Below are positions 9,156 to 17,125 of a DNA stretch of 64,000 nt, piece by piece. The translations under genes and the position numbers were made by a program. The notes beneath the pieces are model-generated. The model was given only the letters and a program-made list of their open reading frames with translations, made no database searches and was not told where the DNA came from. Numbering within the stretch: the first letter of the stretch is position 1; each line of letters opens with the position of its first letter. The DNA comes from Demequina globuliformis (GTDB lineage Bacteria > Actinomycetota > Actinomycetes > Actinomycetales > Demequinaceae), in assembly GCF_000975155.1 (NCBI RefSeq), contig NZ_BBRG01000001.1:355999-419998 (forward strand), written 5' to 3'.

Positions 9156-9422
9156 ATGGAGCGCACTGTCACTGTCGCCATCGAGGAGGGCCTGCACGCC
9201 CGCCCCGCCGCTTTGTTTGTCGCCGCCGCCCAGGAGGCGCCGGCCGACGTCACCATTTCCACGGGCGGCGAGCCGGTGCCCGCCGACTCGATCCTGTCGA
9301 TCATGACGCTCGGCGCGAAGGCAGGCGACACGGTCACGCTCGCCACTGAAGGCGACAGCGACGATGACGCAGCGGCGCTCGACTCGCTGGAGGCCTTCCT
9401 TCAGCAGAAGGTCGTCAGCTAG
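9156..9422 (+). CDS. ptsH: Phosphocarrier protein HPr
   Basis: Carries the phosphoryl group from enzyme I to the IIA protein of the PTS. The 88-residue protein has the active-site motif GLHARPA with His14, and a Ser (about 45) in DSILSIMTLG at the place of the regulatory serine of Firmicute HPr; whether it is phosphorylated here is unknown. ATG 9156 is preceded by GGAGG at 9145-9149. Monocistronic: a dre-like operator precedes it and a hairpin follows, with ptsI converging from the other side. Confidence 0.95.
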   Translation: MERTVTVAIEEGLHARPAALFVAAAQEAPADVTISTGGEPVPADSILSIMTLGAKAGDTVTLATEGDSDDDAAALDSLEAFLQQKVVS

Positions 9423-9434
9423 CCCCTCGACGCG

Positions 9435-9476
9435 CAACGGCGGTGGCCCCGGAGAGAGTCGGGTCCACCGCCGTTG
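9435..9476. terminator. Bidirectional terminator between ptsH and ptsI
   Basis: Perfect 12-bp arms CAACGGCGGTGG (9435-9446) and CCACCGCCGTTG (9465-9476) between two convergent genes. No T-run on either side. Confidence 0.65.
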
Positions 9477-9493
9477 GCGTATCAGCGGGGCGT

Positions 9494-11167
9494 CTAAAGG
9501 CCCCACTCCTCCAGCGCGGGGATGCGCTCACGCACCCGCGCACGGGCCTCGTGGGCCGAAGGCGCCTCCCGCGCCACCTCTGCCAACGCGCGGCACTCGT
9601 CCCACGTCAGGGTCGCCAGCACGGCGCCGACGGCGGGAAGCGAGCGTGCGGTCATGGACAGCGACGCCACCCCCAGACCCACCAGCACGGGCGCCAGCGC
9701 CGGGTCGGCGGCCGCCTCGCCACACACGCCGACCGGCCGGTCGTGGCCTGCCGCGCCCTCGCAAGCGACGGCGATGAGGTCCAGCACGGCGGGCTGCCAC
9801 GGGGTGGACAGCTCGGCGAGCGAGGCCAGTTCGCGGTCCGCTGCGAGTGCGTACTGGGTCAGGTCGTTCGTGCCCACGGAGGCGAACGTCGCCACCTTGA
9901 GGAGATCGCGTGCACGCAGCGCCGCCGCCGGAATCTCGATCATGATGCCGGCCTGCTCAATGCCGAGGCTCGCACACGTGTCGACAAAGGACTGTGCCTC
10001 CGCGACCGTTGCCACCATGGGGGCCATCACGTGGACGTCCGCGCTGGTGGCGGCGGCCGCCTGCGCGATGGCGTTGAGCTGATCCTCAAGGACCTCGGGC
10101 CGCTCCCACGAGGTCCGCAGGCCGCGAACGCCCAGCGCCGGGTTCGGCTCATCATCGGCGGTCACGAACGGCAACGGCTTGTCCGCGCCGGCATCGAGCG
10201 TGCGGATGACGACCTTTTTGCCAGGGAATGCTTCGAGCACCGTCGTGTACTGAGAGACCTGCTCCTCGATCGAGGGGGCCGTGTCGCGACCCAGGAAGCA
10301 GAACTCCGTCCGGAACAGGCCAACACCCTCCGCGCCCGCCTCCGCGGCGGGCGCAGCGCCGGCGGGGTCGCCGATGTTGGCCAGGAGCGCGACGCGGTGG
10401 CTGTCCTTGGTCGCGCCAGGCCCGGTCAGTTCCGAGGGCGCCTCGATCGCGGCGGCAAAGCGCTCCACGAGCGCGTCATCCGGGGCAACATGGATCTCCC
10501 CCGCTCCGCCGTCGACCGCAAGCAGGTCTCCATCAGCGATGTCGTCCGCACCGCTTACGGCGACCACACACGGGATGCCAAGCGAGCGAGCCAAGATCGA
10601 CGTGTGCGAGGTGGGTCCGCCGCCACTGGTGACGATCGCGAGCACCGCGTCGGCGTCAAGCGTCGCGGTATCCGCCGGCGCGAGGTCGTGCGCGACCAAG
10701 ATATAGGGCTCATCGCGCACTGGCACGCCTGGCCCGGCAACGCCAGTCAGGCGAGCCACGATGCGAGCGCGCACGTCGCGGACGTCGGTCGCGCGCTCTG
10801 CCAAGTTACCGCCAAGCGCCAAAAGCTGCTCAGCCAAGGCATCGGCCGCCTGCCAAACGGCCCACTCGGGGCTGTCACCGTCGTCGCGCACGCGCTTTTC
10901 GGCAGCGCGGATCAGCGACGGATCCGTGGCCATCGTGGAGGTCACGGTGAGAATCTCGGATGCGGTACCGGACGCGGAAGCCGCCGCAGCCAGCAGGTCT
11001 TCCCTGACCTGATGGCTTGCGGCGGTGATCGCCTCCACGGCCGCCTCCCGCTCGGACTCAGGCAATGCCTCAGACGGAGCGGGCTCGGCGACCGCGGGGG
11101 CCATCCTCGCGGCCGGTGCCGCGCGGCGACCAGGACTCACGCCCACGCCGCGCAGCACCGTCGTCAC
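9494..11167 (-). CDS. ptsI: PTS enzyme I (phosphoenolpyruvate-protein phosphotransferase)
   Basis: Takes phosphate from PEP and passes it to HPr. 557 residues, normal length. Phosphorylatable His188 lies in GGGPTSHTSILARSLGIP; the C-terminal PEP-binding barrel has the GVRGLRTSWERPE segment, MIEIPAAALRA and SVGTNDLTQYALAADR, the enzyme's second signature. GTG start at 11167 overlaps the IIC stop (GTGA) with GAGGTGACC upstream, so translation is coupled to the IIC gene, an unusual arrangement that ties the general enzyme to one sugar permease. Confidence 0.95.
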   Translation of the reverse strand: MTTVLRGVGVSPGRRAAPAARMAPAVAEPAPSEALPESEREAAVEAITAASHQVREDLLAAAASASGTASEILTVTSTMATDPSLIRAAEKRVRDDGDSPEWAVWQAADALAEQLLALGGNLAERATDVRDVRARIVARLTGVAGPGVPVRDEPYILVAHDLAPADTATLDADAVLAIVTSGGGPTSHTSILARSLGIPCVVAVSGADDIADGDLLAVDGGAGEIHVAPDDALVERFAAAIEAPSELTGPGATKDSHRVALLANIGDPAGAAPAAEAGAEGVGLFRTEFCFLGRDTAPSIEEQVSQYTTVLEAFPGKKVVIRTLDAGADKPLPFVTADDEPNPALGVRGLRTSWERPEVLEDQLNAIAQAAAATSADVHVMAPMVATVAEAQSFVDTCASLGIEQAGIMIEIPAAALRARDLLKVATFASVGTNDLTQYALAADRELASLAELSTPWQPAVLDLIAVACEGAAGHDRPVGVCGEAAADPALAPVLVGLGVASLSMTARSLPAVGAVLATLTWDECRALAEVAREAPSAHEARARVRERIPALEEWGL

Positions 11168-12507
11168 GTGCGGTCACCTCCCGACGAACTCGCCGAACTG
11201 TCGAGCCTATTGAGCTTGGCCGCGTCGGCATCGGCCTCCAGCTCGGACGGCGACTCGTCGACCTTGGTCAACGTGTCGTCAGTCGTAGCCTCTGCACCGG
11301 TGTCATCGTCCTCGCGACCCGGGGTCTTGAGGTTCCACTTGGTGATGACCCAACGGAAGAGGAAGTAGTAGATGACCGCATAGCCCAGGCCGATCGGAAT
11401 GAGCAGCAGCGGCATCTCCGCGATCCGGAAGTTCAGCAAGTAGTCGATCGCGCCTGCAGAGAATCCGAAGCCGTCGCGGATGCCAATCGCATTGACGAGC
11501 GCGAGCGACGTACCAGTCAGAACCGCGTGGATCACGTACAGCGGGTAGGCGACGTAGACGAAGGCGAACTCGAGGGGCTCGGTCACACCGGTCACGAAGG
11601 CCACCAATGCGGCGGAGCCCATGATGCCTGCGGTGAGCTTGCGCTTGTGAGGCTTGGCGGTGTGGACGATCGCGAGCGCGGCCGCCGGCAGGGCGAACAT
11701 CATGATGGGGAAGAATCCGGTCATGAACAGGCCGGCCGTGGGGTCGCCGTGCAGGAAGCGCGCGATGTCGCCCTGCCACACCGCGCCGCTGGCGTCGGTG
11801 TACTCGCCGAACTGGAACCACGGGAACGCGTTCAGCAGGTGGTGGAGACCGAAAGGCAGCAGCAGGCGGTTCAGGGTGCCGTAGACAAAGCCACCGATGA
11901 TTGGCAGACCGGTCACCCAGGTCCCGACGGCCGTGAACCCGGCATCAAACCAGGGATAGATCAGTGCGCCAATGACGGCGATGATGATCGACATACCCGC
12001 CGTGACGATGGGCACAAAGCGGCGACCACCGAAGAACGCCAGGTACGGCGGCAACTTGATGCGCGAGTACTTCTGGAACAGCAGTGCGGCGGTCATACCA
12101 ATCACGATGCCGCCCAGCACGCCGTAGTTGATGAGCTCGCCTTCGTCGAGCATGCGCGGCGACAGCGCGTCGGAGACGCCCTTGAACACCAGATAGCCGA
12201 CGACCGCGGCGAGGCCGGTGGAGCCATCCGCCTTGCGTGCGTAGCCCACCGCGACACCGACCGCGAACAACAGGGGCAGGTTTGCAAACAGTGCGTTACC
12301 GGCGGCGCCCACGACGTCAGCGACCGGCTGCATCCACGGCCAAAAGCTCGCGACGCCGTCGGCACCGAGCATGTCCGCCTGCCCCAGACGCAGCAGGAGT
12401 GCCGCGGCCGGGAGGGATGCGATGGGAAGCATGAGCGAGCGGCCCATGCGCTGTAGTTGCGCGAGGCCAGGAATGCCTCGTCGCGGAGTTTCGACTGCGG
12501 TAGCCAT
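11164..12507 (-). CDS. PTS glucose/N-acetylglucosamine-type IIC permease
   Basis: Membrane channel of a glucose-superfamily PTS, 447 residues, IIC domain only. It begins QRMGRSLMLPIASLPAAALLLRLGQ, typical of NagE/PtsG IIC (positions about 19-43), has about ten hydrophobic segments and the FLTG-like TGFFPIMMFALPAAALA and GVTEPLEFAFVYVAYPLY motifs. IIB and IIA are supplied by separate genes at 13493-14480. Dre-like sites in its upstream region argue for GlcNAc as substrate (similar to nagE2 of Streptomyces), but the sequence cannot exclude glucose. SD GGAGTGTTTC precedes ATG 12507. Confidence 0.9.
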   Translation of the reverse strand: MATAVETPRRGIPGLAQLQRMGRSLMLPIASLPAAALLLRLGQADMLGADGVASFWPWMQPVADVVGAAGNALFANLPLLFAVGVAVGYARKADGSTGLAAVVGYLVFKGVSDALSPRMLDEGELINYGVLGGIVIGMTAALLFQKYSRIKLPPYLAFFGGRRFVPIVTAGMSIIIAVIGALIYPWFDAGFTAVGTWVTGLPIIGGFVYGTLNRLLLPFGLHHLLNAFPWFQFGEYTDASGAVWQGDIARFLHGDPTAGLFMTGFFPIMMFALPAAALAIVHTAKPHKRKLTAGIMGSAALVAFVTGVTEPLEFAFVYVAYPLYVIHAVLTGTSLALVNAIGIRDGFGFSAGAIDYLLNFRIAEMPLLLIPIGLGYAVIYYFLFRWVITKWNLKTPGREDDDTGAEATTDDTLTKVDESPSELEADADAAKLNRLDSSASSSGGDRT

Positions 12508-12596
12508 GAAACACTCCTCGTTGCGTATTTCACCTGTGATGGTTGCGTGCCCTGGGGAGGGACCCGCGTGCCCTCGCCGACATCGGAAGAGGGCCT

Positions 12597-12610
12597 CTGG
12601 TCTGGACCAG
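12597..12610. promoter_or_regulatory. dre-like operator 1 in the IIC/regulator gap
   Basis: CTGGTCTGGACCAG, a perfect-arm palindrome with 11 of 12 matches to TGGTCTAGACCA. It lies about 90 nt upstream of the IIC start codon and about 105 nt upstream of the regulator start. Confidence 0.75.
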
Positions 12611-12620
12611 TTGCCAACAG

Positions 12621-12636
12621 AGTGGTCTATACCTCA
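12621..12636. promoter_or_regulatory. dre-like operator 2
   Basis: AGTGGTCTATACCTCA, 10 of 12 matches to the dre core, 11 bases from operator 1. Confidence 0.65.
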
Positions 12637-12678
12637 TGATGTTGTCAAGCGTTGGCTCGCCAGCGCCATCCACTAATC

Positions 12679-12690
12679 TGGACTGGACCA
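12679..12690. promoter_or_regulatory. dre-like operator 3, near the regulator start
   Basis: TGGACTGGACCA matches the dre core at 10 of 12 positions. It lies 24 nt before the regulator start codon, suggesting autoregulation. Confidence 0.5.
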
Positions 12691-12713
12691 CACCGAACCG
12701 CAAGGGGGCACCG

Positions 12714-13496
12714 ATGCCTAGTGACGAAGACGCGCAGCAGGCTTCGCACAAATACTTGAAGGTCCGCGACTATCTTGTCCAGCTCACCACGGACGAGCTG
12801 GGGGTCGGCGACCCGATCCCATCCGAACGTGCCCTCACACAACGCTTTGGCGTCTCGCGCATGACGATCCGCCACGCCATCGACTCGCTCGTGTCCGAGG
12901 GCCTGCTTGAGAAGATTCAGGGCCGCGGGACGTTCGTGAGCGCACCCCGCATGGACTTCGAGGTGCGACTGTCCACCTTTGGCGAGCAGATGCACCGCCT
13001 GGGCCTGACCGCCTCGACGACGGTCCTGGAGTCGGGGGCCGTTGCCGCTCCCGCCGAGGTGGCCTCCGTGCTAGGCATCTCTCCCGGCTCACAGGTGCAT
13101 CACCTGCGCCGCCAGCGCCACGCCGACGGCAAGCCGATGGCCGTCGAGGAAGCCTGGATCCCGGTCAAGCTCGCACCGGCCCTGTTCGACGATGGCCCGC
13201 CCGCGAGCCTTTACGAGGCCCTGCGCCTTCACGGCCACGACCCGCGGTGGGGTGAGGAGACGCTCGCCGCGGACTCACCCACCGATGAGGAGCGCCACCT
13301 GCTGGACATGGGCGGCCGCGGCGCGGTGCTGCGCGCCACCCGTCGCACCCACGCGGACTCCGGCGCAGTCATGTTTTCCCGCGCATGCTTCCGGGGGGAC
13401 CGCTACCAGGTGTGGGTGCCGCTGGCACCGCCCCAGACTCCCGTCACGCCCTCGGGCGCGACCGCCACGACAACGACGTCCAAGGAGGACTCATGA
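12714..13496 (+). CDS. dasR: GntR/HutC-family regulator, DasR/NagR type
   Basis: Transcription factor of the amino-sugar regulon. The 260-residue protein has a winged-helix domain (about 15-85) with PIPSERALTQRFGVSRMTIR followed by GLLEKIQGRGTFV, then a UTRA effector domain (about 95-245), which in DasR/NagR binds GlcN-6-P or GlcNAc-6-P. ATG 12714 follows AAGGGGG. It is divergent from the IIC-ptsI operon and its stop overlaps the first IIB start (ATGA). Three dre-like palindromes in the divergent gap and one before ptsH are its probable targets. The exact orthology to Streptomyces DasR is inferred from operator type and context. Confidence 0.87.
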   Translation: MPSDEDAQQASHKYLKVRDYLVQLTTDELGVGDPIPSERALTQRFGVSRMTIRHAIDSLVSEGLLEKIQGRGTFVSAPRMDFEVRLSTFGEQMHRLGLTASTTVLESGAVAAPAEVASVLGISPGSQVHHLRRQRHADGKPMAVEEAWIPVKLAPALFDDGPPASLYEALRLHGHDPRWGEETLAADSPTDEERHLLDMGGRGAVLRATRRTHADSGAVMFSRACFRGDRYQVWVPLAPPQTPVTPSGATATTTTSKEDS

Positions 13497-13735
13497 CAGC
13501 AGCTGAACCGCGCGCCGCCTTGTACCTGCAGGCGCTGGGCGGTGCCGACAACATCGAGGACATCGAGCCCTGCACTACCCGCCTACGCTCGCTGGTACAC
13601 GACCCCTCCCGCGTGGATTCCGCGGCGCTACGAGAGTTGGGTGCCTTTGGGGTCATGATCAACGGCCGCGTGGTGCAGGTCGTGGTCGGCCCCGACGTCG
13701 ACGTGGTCGCTTCCGAGATCGACGACCTCCTATAA
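13493..13735 (+). CDS. PTS IIB protein, glucose/GlcNAc family, first copy
   Basis: Eighty-residue single IIB domain. Phosphorylated Cys27 lies in the motif DIEPCTTRLR, followed by the ALRELGAFGVMINGRVVQVVVG segment (positions about 49-70) common to the family. ATG overlaps the regulator stop; GGAGGA is 5 nt upstream. Paralogous to the next gene, with which it shares the EPC-TRLR block and the AF/I-GVM-Q-GP framework. Probably relays phosphate from the IIA product to the IIC permease. Confidence 0.92.
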   Translation: MTAAEPRAALYLQALGGADNIEDIEPCTTRLRSLVHDPSRVDSAALRELGAFGVMINGRVVQVVVGPDVDVVASEIDDLL

Positions 13736-13785
13736 ACCGCGCGCTCCGCGCACCTTGCAAGCCCCTGAAGAAAAGGACACACATC

Positions 13786-14016
13786 ATGGCTGACCCTCAG
13801 AAGATTCTTGACGGCCTTGGCGGCGACGAGAACATCATCGACCTGGAGCCGTGCATCACCCGACTGCGCGTGGAGGTAGAAGATGCCGCCGCGGTGAGCG
13901 AGGCGACCCTCAAAGCCGCAGGCGCCATCGCCGTCATGCAGCAGGGCACCGTCGTACAGGTCATCGTTGGCCCCGAGGCGGACACCATTGCTGCGGACAT
14001 TGAGGACCTCCGTTGA
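13786..14016 (+). CDS. PTS IIB protein, glucose/GlcNAc family, second copy
   Basis: A second stand-alone IIB of 76 residues with Cys23 in DLEPCITRLR and intact AAGAIAVMQQGTVVQVIVG. It resembles NagF, the IIB partner of NagE2 in Streptomyces. Both tandem copies keep the catalytic Cys, so neither looks decayed; they may serve different IIC proteins. The stop overlaps a TTG start of the IIA gene. A 50-bp gap with GAAAAGGA separates it from copy one. Confidence 0.92.
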   Translation: MADPQKILDGLGGDENIIDLEPCITRLRVEVEDAAAVSEATLKAAGAIAVMQQGTVVQVIVGPEADTIAADIEDLR

Positions 14017-14480
14017 CCTCCCCCCTGACCGTCCTGGCACCCGTGTCCGGCACAGTGATCGCCATGAGCGACGTGCCCGACCCTGTGTTCGCGGCGGAAT
14101 TGGTAGGCCCAGGCCTCGCGATCGAGCCAGACGCGCAGGACGGCTCCACGGTGCGCTCACCGATTGACGGCACCATCGTCAAGCTCCATCCGCACGCTTT
14201 CGTGGTCCAGGCCGCTGACGGGCGTGGGGTACTGGTGCACCTGGGCATCAACACCGTTCAGCTCGAAGGCGAGGGGTTCACCTTGCACGCCGCAGAGGGC
14301 GACGCGGTCACCGCGGGGCAGACGCTGATCACGTGGGATATTGCGGCCATCGCGGCGACCGAGCGCTCCACAACGTGCCCGGTCGTGGCGCTTGATGCCC
14401 AGGCAGACGCCGTGGATCGCACCGCAGCGGTGGGTTCCAACGCCGGCGACGGGACCACATTGCTCACCTGGGGCGCGTAG
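14013..14480 (+). CDS. crr: PTS IIA protein, glucose family (Crr)
   Basis: Soluble IIA domain of 155 residues that accepts phosphate from HPr. Starts TVLAPVSGTVIAMSDVPDPVFA, the usual IIA-Glc N-terminal strand pair; His61 and His76 (in GVLVHLGINTV) correspond to the support and phosphorylated histidines, with the expected 15-residue spacing. The start is TTG 14013 overlapping the IIB stop (TTGA), with GAGG 7 nt upstream, so expression is coupled. Last gene of the dasR-IIB-IIB-crr operon. Confidence 0.93.
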   Translation: MTSPLTVLAPVSGTVIAMSDVPDPVFAAELVGPGLAIEPDAQDGSTVRSPIDGTIVKLHPHAFVVQAADGRGVLVHLGINTVQLEGEGFTLHAAEGDAVTAGQTLITWDIAAIAATERSTTCPVVALDAQADAVDRTAAVGSNAGDGTTLLTWGA

Positions 14481-14497
14481 CGACACTGCCCCACAGA

Positions 14498-14560
14498 CGA
14501 CATCGGCCCTCCCCCGTACCTCCCGTCACCGGAAAGGTACGGCCAGGAGGGCCGATGTCG
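14498..14560. terminator. Large hairpin between crr and ettA
   Basis: Outer 15-bp arms (14498-14512 with 14546-14560) and inner 8-bp arms CCGTACCT/AGGTACGG (14514-14521 with 14535-14542) form a long stem separating two convergent genes. The right arm is part of repeat copy B. No T-tract follows. Confidence 0.65.
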
Positions 14561-14594
14561 CTGTCGCCCGCCGTGTATGTACGGCCAGGCGAGA
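14540..14594 (+). repeat. 55-bp intergenic repeat, copy B
   Basis: Same orientation as copy A at 9002-9056, with identical blocks of 18, 15 and 13 bases. Its first half forms the right arm of the crr/ettA hairpin. Confidence 0.8.
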
Positions 14595-14601
14595 GTGCGG
14601 G

Positions 14602-16284
14602 TTAGTCGCGGGTGAGCTTGCGGTAGGTGACCCGGTGAGGACGCGCGGCGTCCGCACCGAGGCGCTCCACCTTGTTCTCCTCGTACGCCTCAAAGTTGCC
14701 TTCGAACCAGTACCAGTTCGCCGGGTTCTCCTCGGTGCCTTCGTAGGCGAGGATGTGCGTGGCCACGCGGTCCAGGAACCACCGGTCGTGGCTGACAACT
14801 ACGGCGCAGCCGGGGAACTCGAGCAGCGCGTTCTCAAGCGAGCCGAGCGTCTCGACGTCGAGGTCGTTGGTCGGCTCGTCGAGCAGCAGGACGTTGCCGC
14901 CCTCCTTCAACGTGAGGGCAAGGTTGAGGCGATTGCGCTCACCACCGGACAGCACCCCCGCGGGCTTTTGCTGGTCCGGCCCCTTGAAGCCGAACGCAGA
15001 GATGTAAGCGCGCGAGGGCATCTCGACCTTGCCCACATTGATGTAGTCGAGCCCGTCGGAGACGACCTCCCACAGCGACTTCTTGGGGTCAATGCCGCCG
15101 CGCGACTGGTCCACGTAGGACACCTGCACGGTCTCGCCGACCTTGAGGTCACCGTCGTCGAGGGGCTCGAGGCCCACGATCGTCTTGAACAGGGTGGTCT
15201 TACCCACACCGTTGGGGCCAATGACACCCACGATGCCGTTACGCGGCAGGGAGAAGGAGAGCCCGTCGATCAGGACACGGTCGTCGAAGCCCTTCTTGAG
15301 GTCCTTGGCCTCGATGACCACGTTACCCAGGCGTGGGCCCGGCGGGATCTGGATCTCTTCGAAGTCAAGCTTCCTGGTCTTCTCCGCCTCAGCCGCCATC
15401 TCTTCGTAGCGGGCCAGACGGGCCTTGGACTTGGTGCGCTTGCCCTTGGCGTTTGACCGCACCCACTCGAGTTCTTCCTTGAGGCGCTTGGACAGCTTGG
15501 CGTCCTTCTTGCCCTGAACCTGGAGGCGTTCCTGCTTCTTCTCGAGGTAGGTCGAGTAGTTGCCCTCGTAGGGGTACAGACGCCCGCGGTCGACTTCACA
15601 GATCCACTGCGCGACGTGGTCGAGGAAGTACCGGTCGTGGGTGACGGCCATGACCGCGCCGGGGTACTTCGCGAGGTGCTGCTCGAGCCACAGCACGGAC
15701 TCAGCGTCCAGGTGGTTGGTGGGCTCGTCAAGCAGCAGCAGGTCGGGCTTTTCAAGCAGCAGCTTGCACAGCGCTACGCGGCGGCGTTCACCACCGGACA
15801 GCACCGAGACGTCGGCGTCCGGCGGCGGGCAGCGAAGCGCGTCCATCGCCTGCTCGAGCTGAGCATCGAGATCCCAAGCATCAGCGTGGTCAAGCTCCTC
15901 TTGCAAGGTGCCCATCTCCGCCAGCAGCGCGTCGTAGTCGGCGTCCGGGTTCGCCATCTCCTCGGAGATCTCGTTGAAGCGATCAAGCTTGCCCTTGATC
16001 TCAGCGACGCCCTCCTCGACGTTGCCCAGGACCGTCTTTTCCTCGTTGAGCGGCGGCTCCTGGAGCAGGATGCCGACGGTGTAGCCCGGGCTGAGACGAG
16101 CTTCTCCGTTAGAGGGCTCCTCAAGACCGGCCATGATCTTCAAGATGGTCGACTTACCTGCGCCGTTTGGTCCCACAACACCGATCTTGGCGCCGGGGTA
16201 AAACGCCATCGTGACGTCGTCAAGGATGACCTTGTCGCCGTGCGCTTTGCGCGCCTTCTGCATCGTGTAGATGAACTCTGCCAC
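14602..16284 (-). CDS. ettA: Energy-dependent translational throttle protein EttA (ABC-F)
   Basis: Ribosome-associated ABC-F ATPase that gates the first steps of elongation according to energy state. Two nucleotide-binding domains in one 560-residue chain: Walker A GPNGAGKST and GPNGVGKTT, signatures LSGGERRRVALCK and LSGGERNRLNLAL, Walker B LLLLDEPTNHLD and VLLLDEPTNDLD, with a charged linker between. No membrane segments. GTG 16284 begins VAEFIYTM, the conserved EttA N-terminus; upstream in-frame codons to 16341 are probably untranslated. Confidence 0.95.
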   Translation of the reverse strand: MAEFIYTMQKARKAHGDKVILDDVTMAFYPGAKIGVVGPNGAGKSTILKIMAGLEEPSNGEARLSPGYTVGILLQEPPLNEEKTVLGNVEEGVAEIKGKLDRFNEISEEMANPDADYDALLAEMGTLQEELDHADAWDLDAQLEQAMDALRCPPPDADVSVLSGGERRRVALCKLLLEKPDLLLLDEPTNHLDAESVLWLEQHLAKYPGAVMAVTHDRYFLDHVAQWICEVDRGRLYPYEGNYSTYLEKKQERLQVQGKKDAKLSKRLKEELEWVRSNAKGKRTKSKARLARYEEMAAEAEKTRKLDFEEIQIPPGPRLGNVVIEAKDLKKGFDDRVLIDGLSFSLPRNGIVGVIGPNGVGKTTLFKTIVGLEPLDDGDLKVGETVQVSYVDQSRGGIDPKKSLWEVVSDGLDYINVGKVEMPSRAYISAFGFKGPDQQKPAGVLSGGERNRLNLALTLKEGGNVLLLDEPTNDLDVETLGSLENALLEFPGCAVVVSHDRWFLDRVATHILAYEGTEENPANWYWFEGNFEAYEENKVERLGADAARPHRVTYRKLTRD

Positions 16285-16357
16285 TGCTGCTCCGTGAACT
16301 CGAAAGGAAGGCGCCCAACGGCGCCCAGATGAACTGCCCACCAGCCTACGCGGTCCA

Positions 16358-16372
16358 GGCCCCGGCGGGGCC
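16358..16372 (-). terminator. Possible hairpin downstream of ssb
   Basis: GGCCCCGGCGGGGCC is a near-perfect 7-1-7 palindrome between the ettA start region and the ssb stop; no T-run. It could just as well lie in the ettA leader. Confidence 0.3.
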
Positions 16373-16424
16373 CCGCACGCGACTGAGGGGGAGGCACGTG
16401 CGGAGCCGGTCCATGGGATGCCCG

Positions 16425-16958
16425 TCAGGCTGTCGCCAGCGCGGACTCGTCGGTGCGATCCGGATCGAAGGCGCCCTCGCCAGCGTCGTCGATAGCCCTC
16501 GCGTCCTCCAGGTCCTCCCCAGCGACAGGCGCATCGCCGTCCCTGTGGGCCACCGAGGATTCGGTGCCGTCAGCGCCATCGCCCCGCTCATTGACAGCTC
16601 GGGTGAAGTCCGACACGCCAAACGTCGCGTCGTGACCCACGGCCGTGGCCTCGATGACGAGGTCGATCCTGGGCTCTCCCTCACTGGTCGCCCACTCGTT
16701 GGTGCGCAGTTTGCCCGTCACAATCACGGGCTGCCCCTTCTTAATCGACTTCACCACGGCGCGTGCACCCACGCCGAAGACCTTCACGGTGAACCACTCC
16801 GTCTTCGCGTTGACCCACTGGCCCTCACCCGAACTGAAGTGACGAGGGGTCTGGGCCACTCGGAACTTGGCGATGTCGAGCGGCTCGCGATCCTTGCTGA
16901 GGACGAGCGCCGCGTCCGCGGCCACCCATCCCGTCACGGTCACATAGATGTCCTTCAT
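16425..16958 (-). CDS. ssb: Single-stranded DNA-binding protein
   Basis: OB-fold protein of 177 residues. ATG 16958 follows GGGAGGACACC. The first ~110 residues contain the OB-fold core with AKFRVAQTPRHF, KTEWFTVKVFG and GQPVIVTGKLRTNEW, then an acidic, low-complexity tail. The tail ends DESALATA, without the DDDLPF-type hydrophobic tip that housekeeping SSB uses to recruit partners, so this may be the auxiliary paralogue often found away from the rpsF-rplI cluster. Confidence 0.9.
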   Translation of the reverse strand: MKDIYVTVTGWVAADAALVLSKDREPLDIAKFRVAQTPRHFSSGEGQWVNAKTEWFTVKVFGVGARAVVKSIKKGQPVIVTGKLRTNEWATSEGEPRIDLVIEATAVGHDATFGVSDFTRAVNERGDGADGTESSVAHRDGDAPVAGEDLEDARAIDDAGEGAFDPDRTDESALATA

Positions 16959-17125
16959 GGTGTCCTCCCAGCGGCCGCACCTTGCGGCCTCGGGACCCAG
17001 CGTGGGTGAGCGCAGTCGCACGCAGCAGGGCGGGCGACACATTCGTGGACAGTGACCGGGCTAGCCCCTCCCTGGGGACAACAGCCAGGGGCCGCGCCGG
17101 CCCCGCTCAGGTGGAGTGACTGGCG

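Noticed and set aside
9443-11368. 641-codon open frame on the plus strand opposite ptsI and IIC
   Set aside because: It mirrors ptsI codon structure, has no ribosome site, an Arg/Gly-rich composition without recognisable domain, and the opposite strand encodes two certain PTS proteins.
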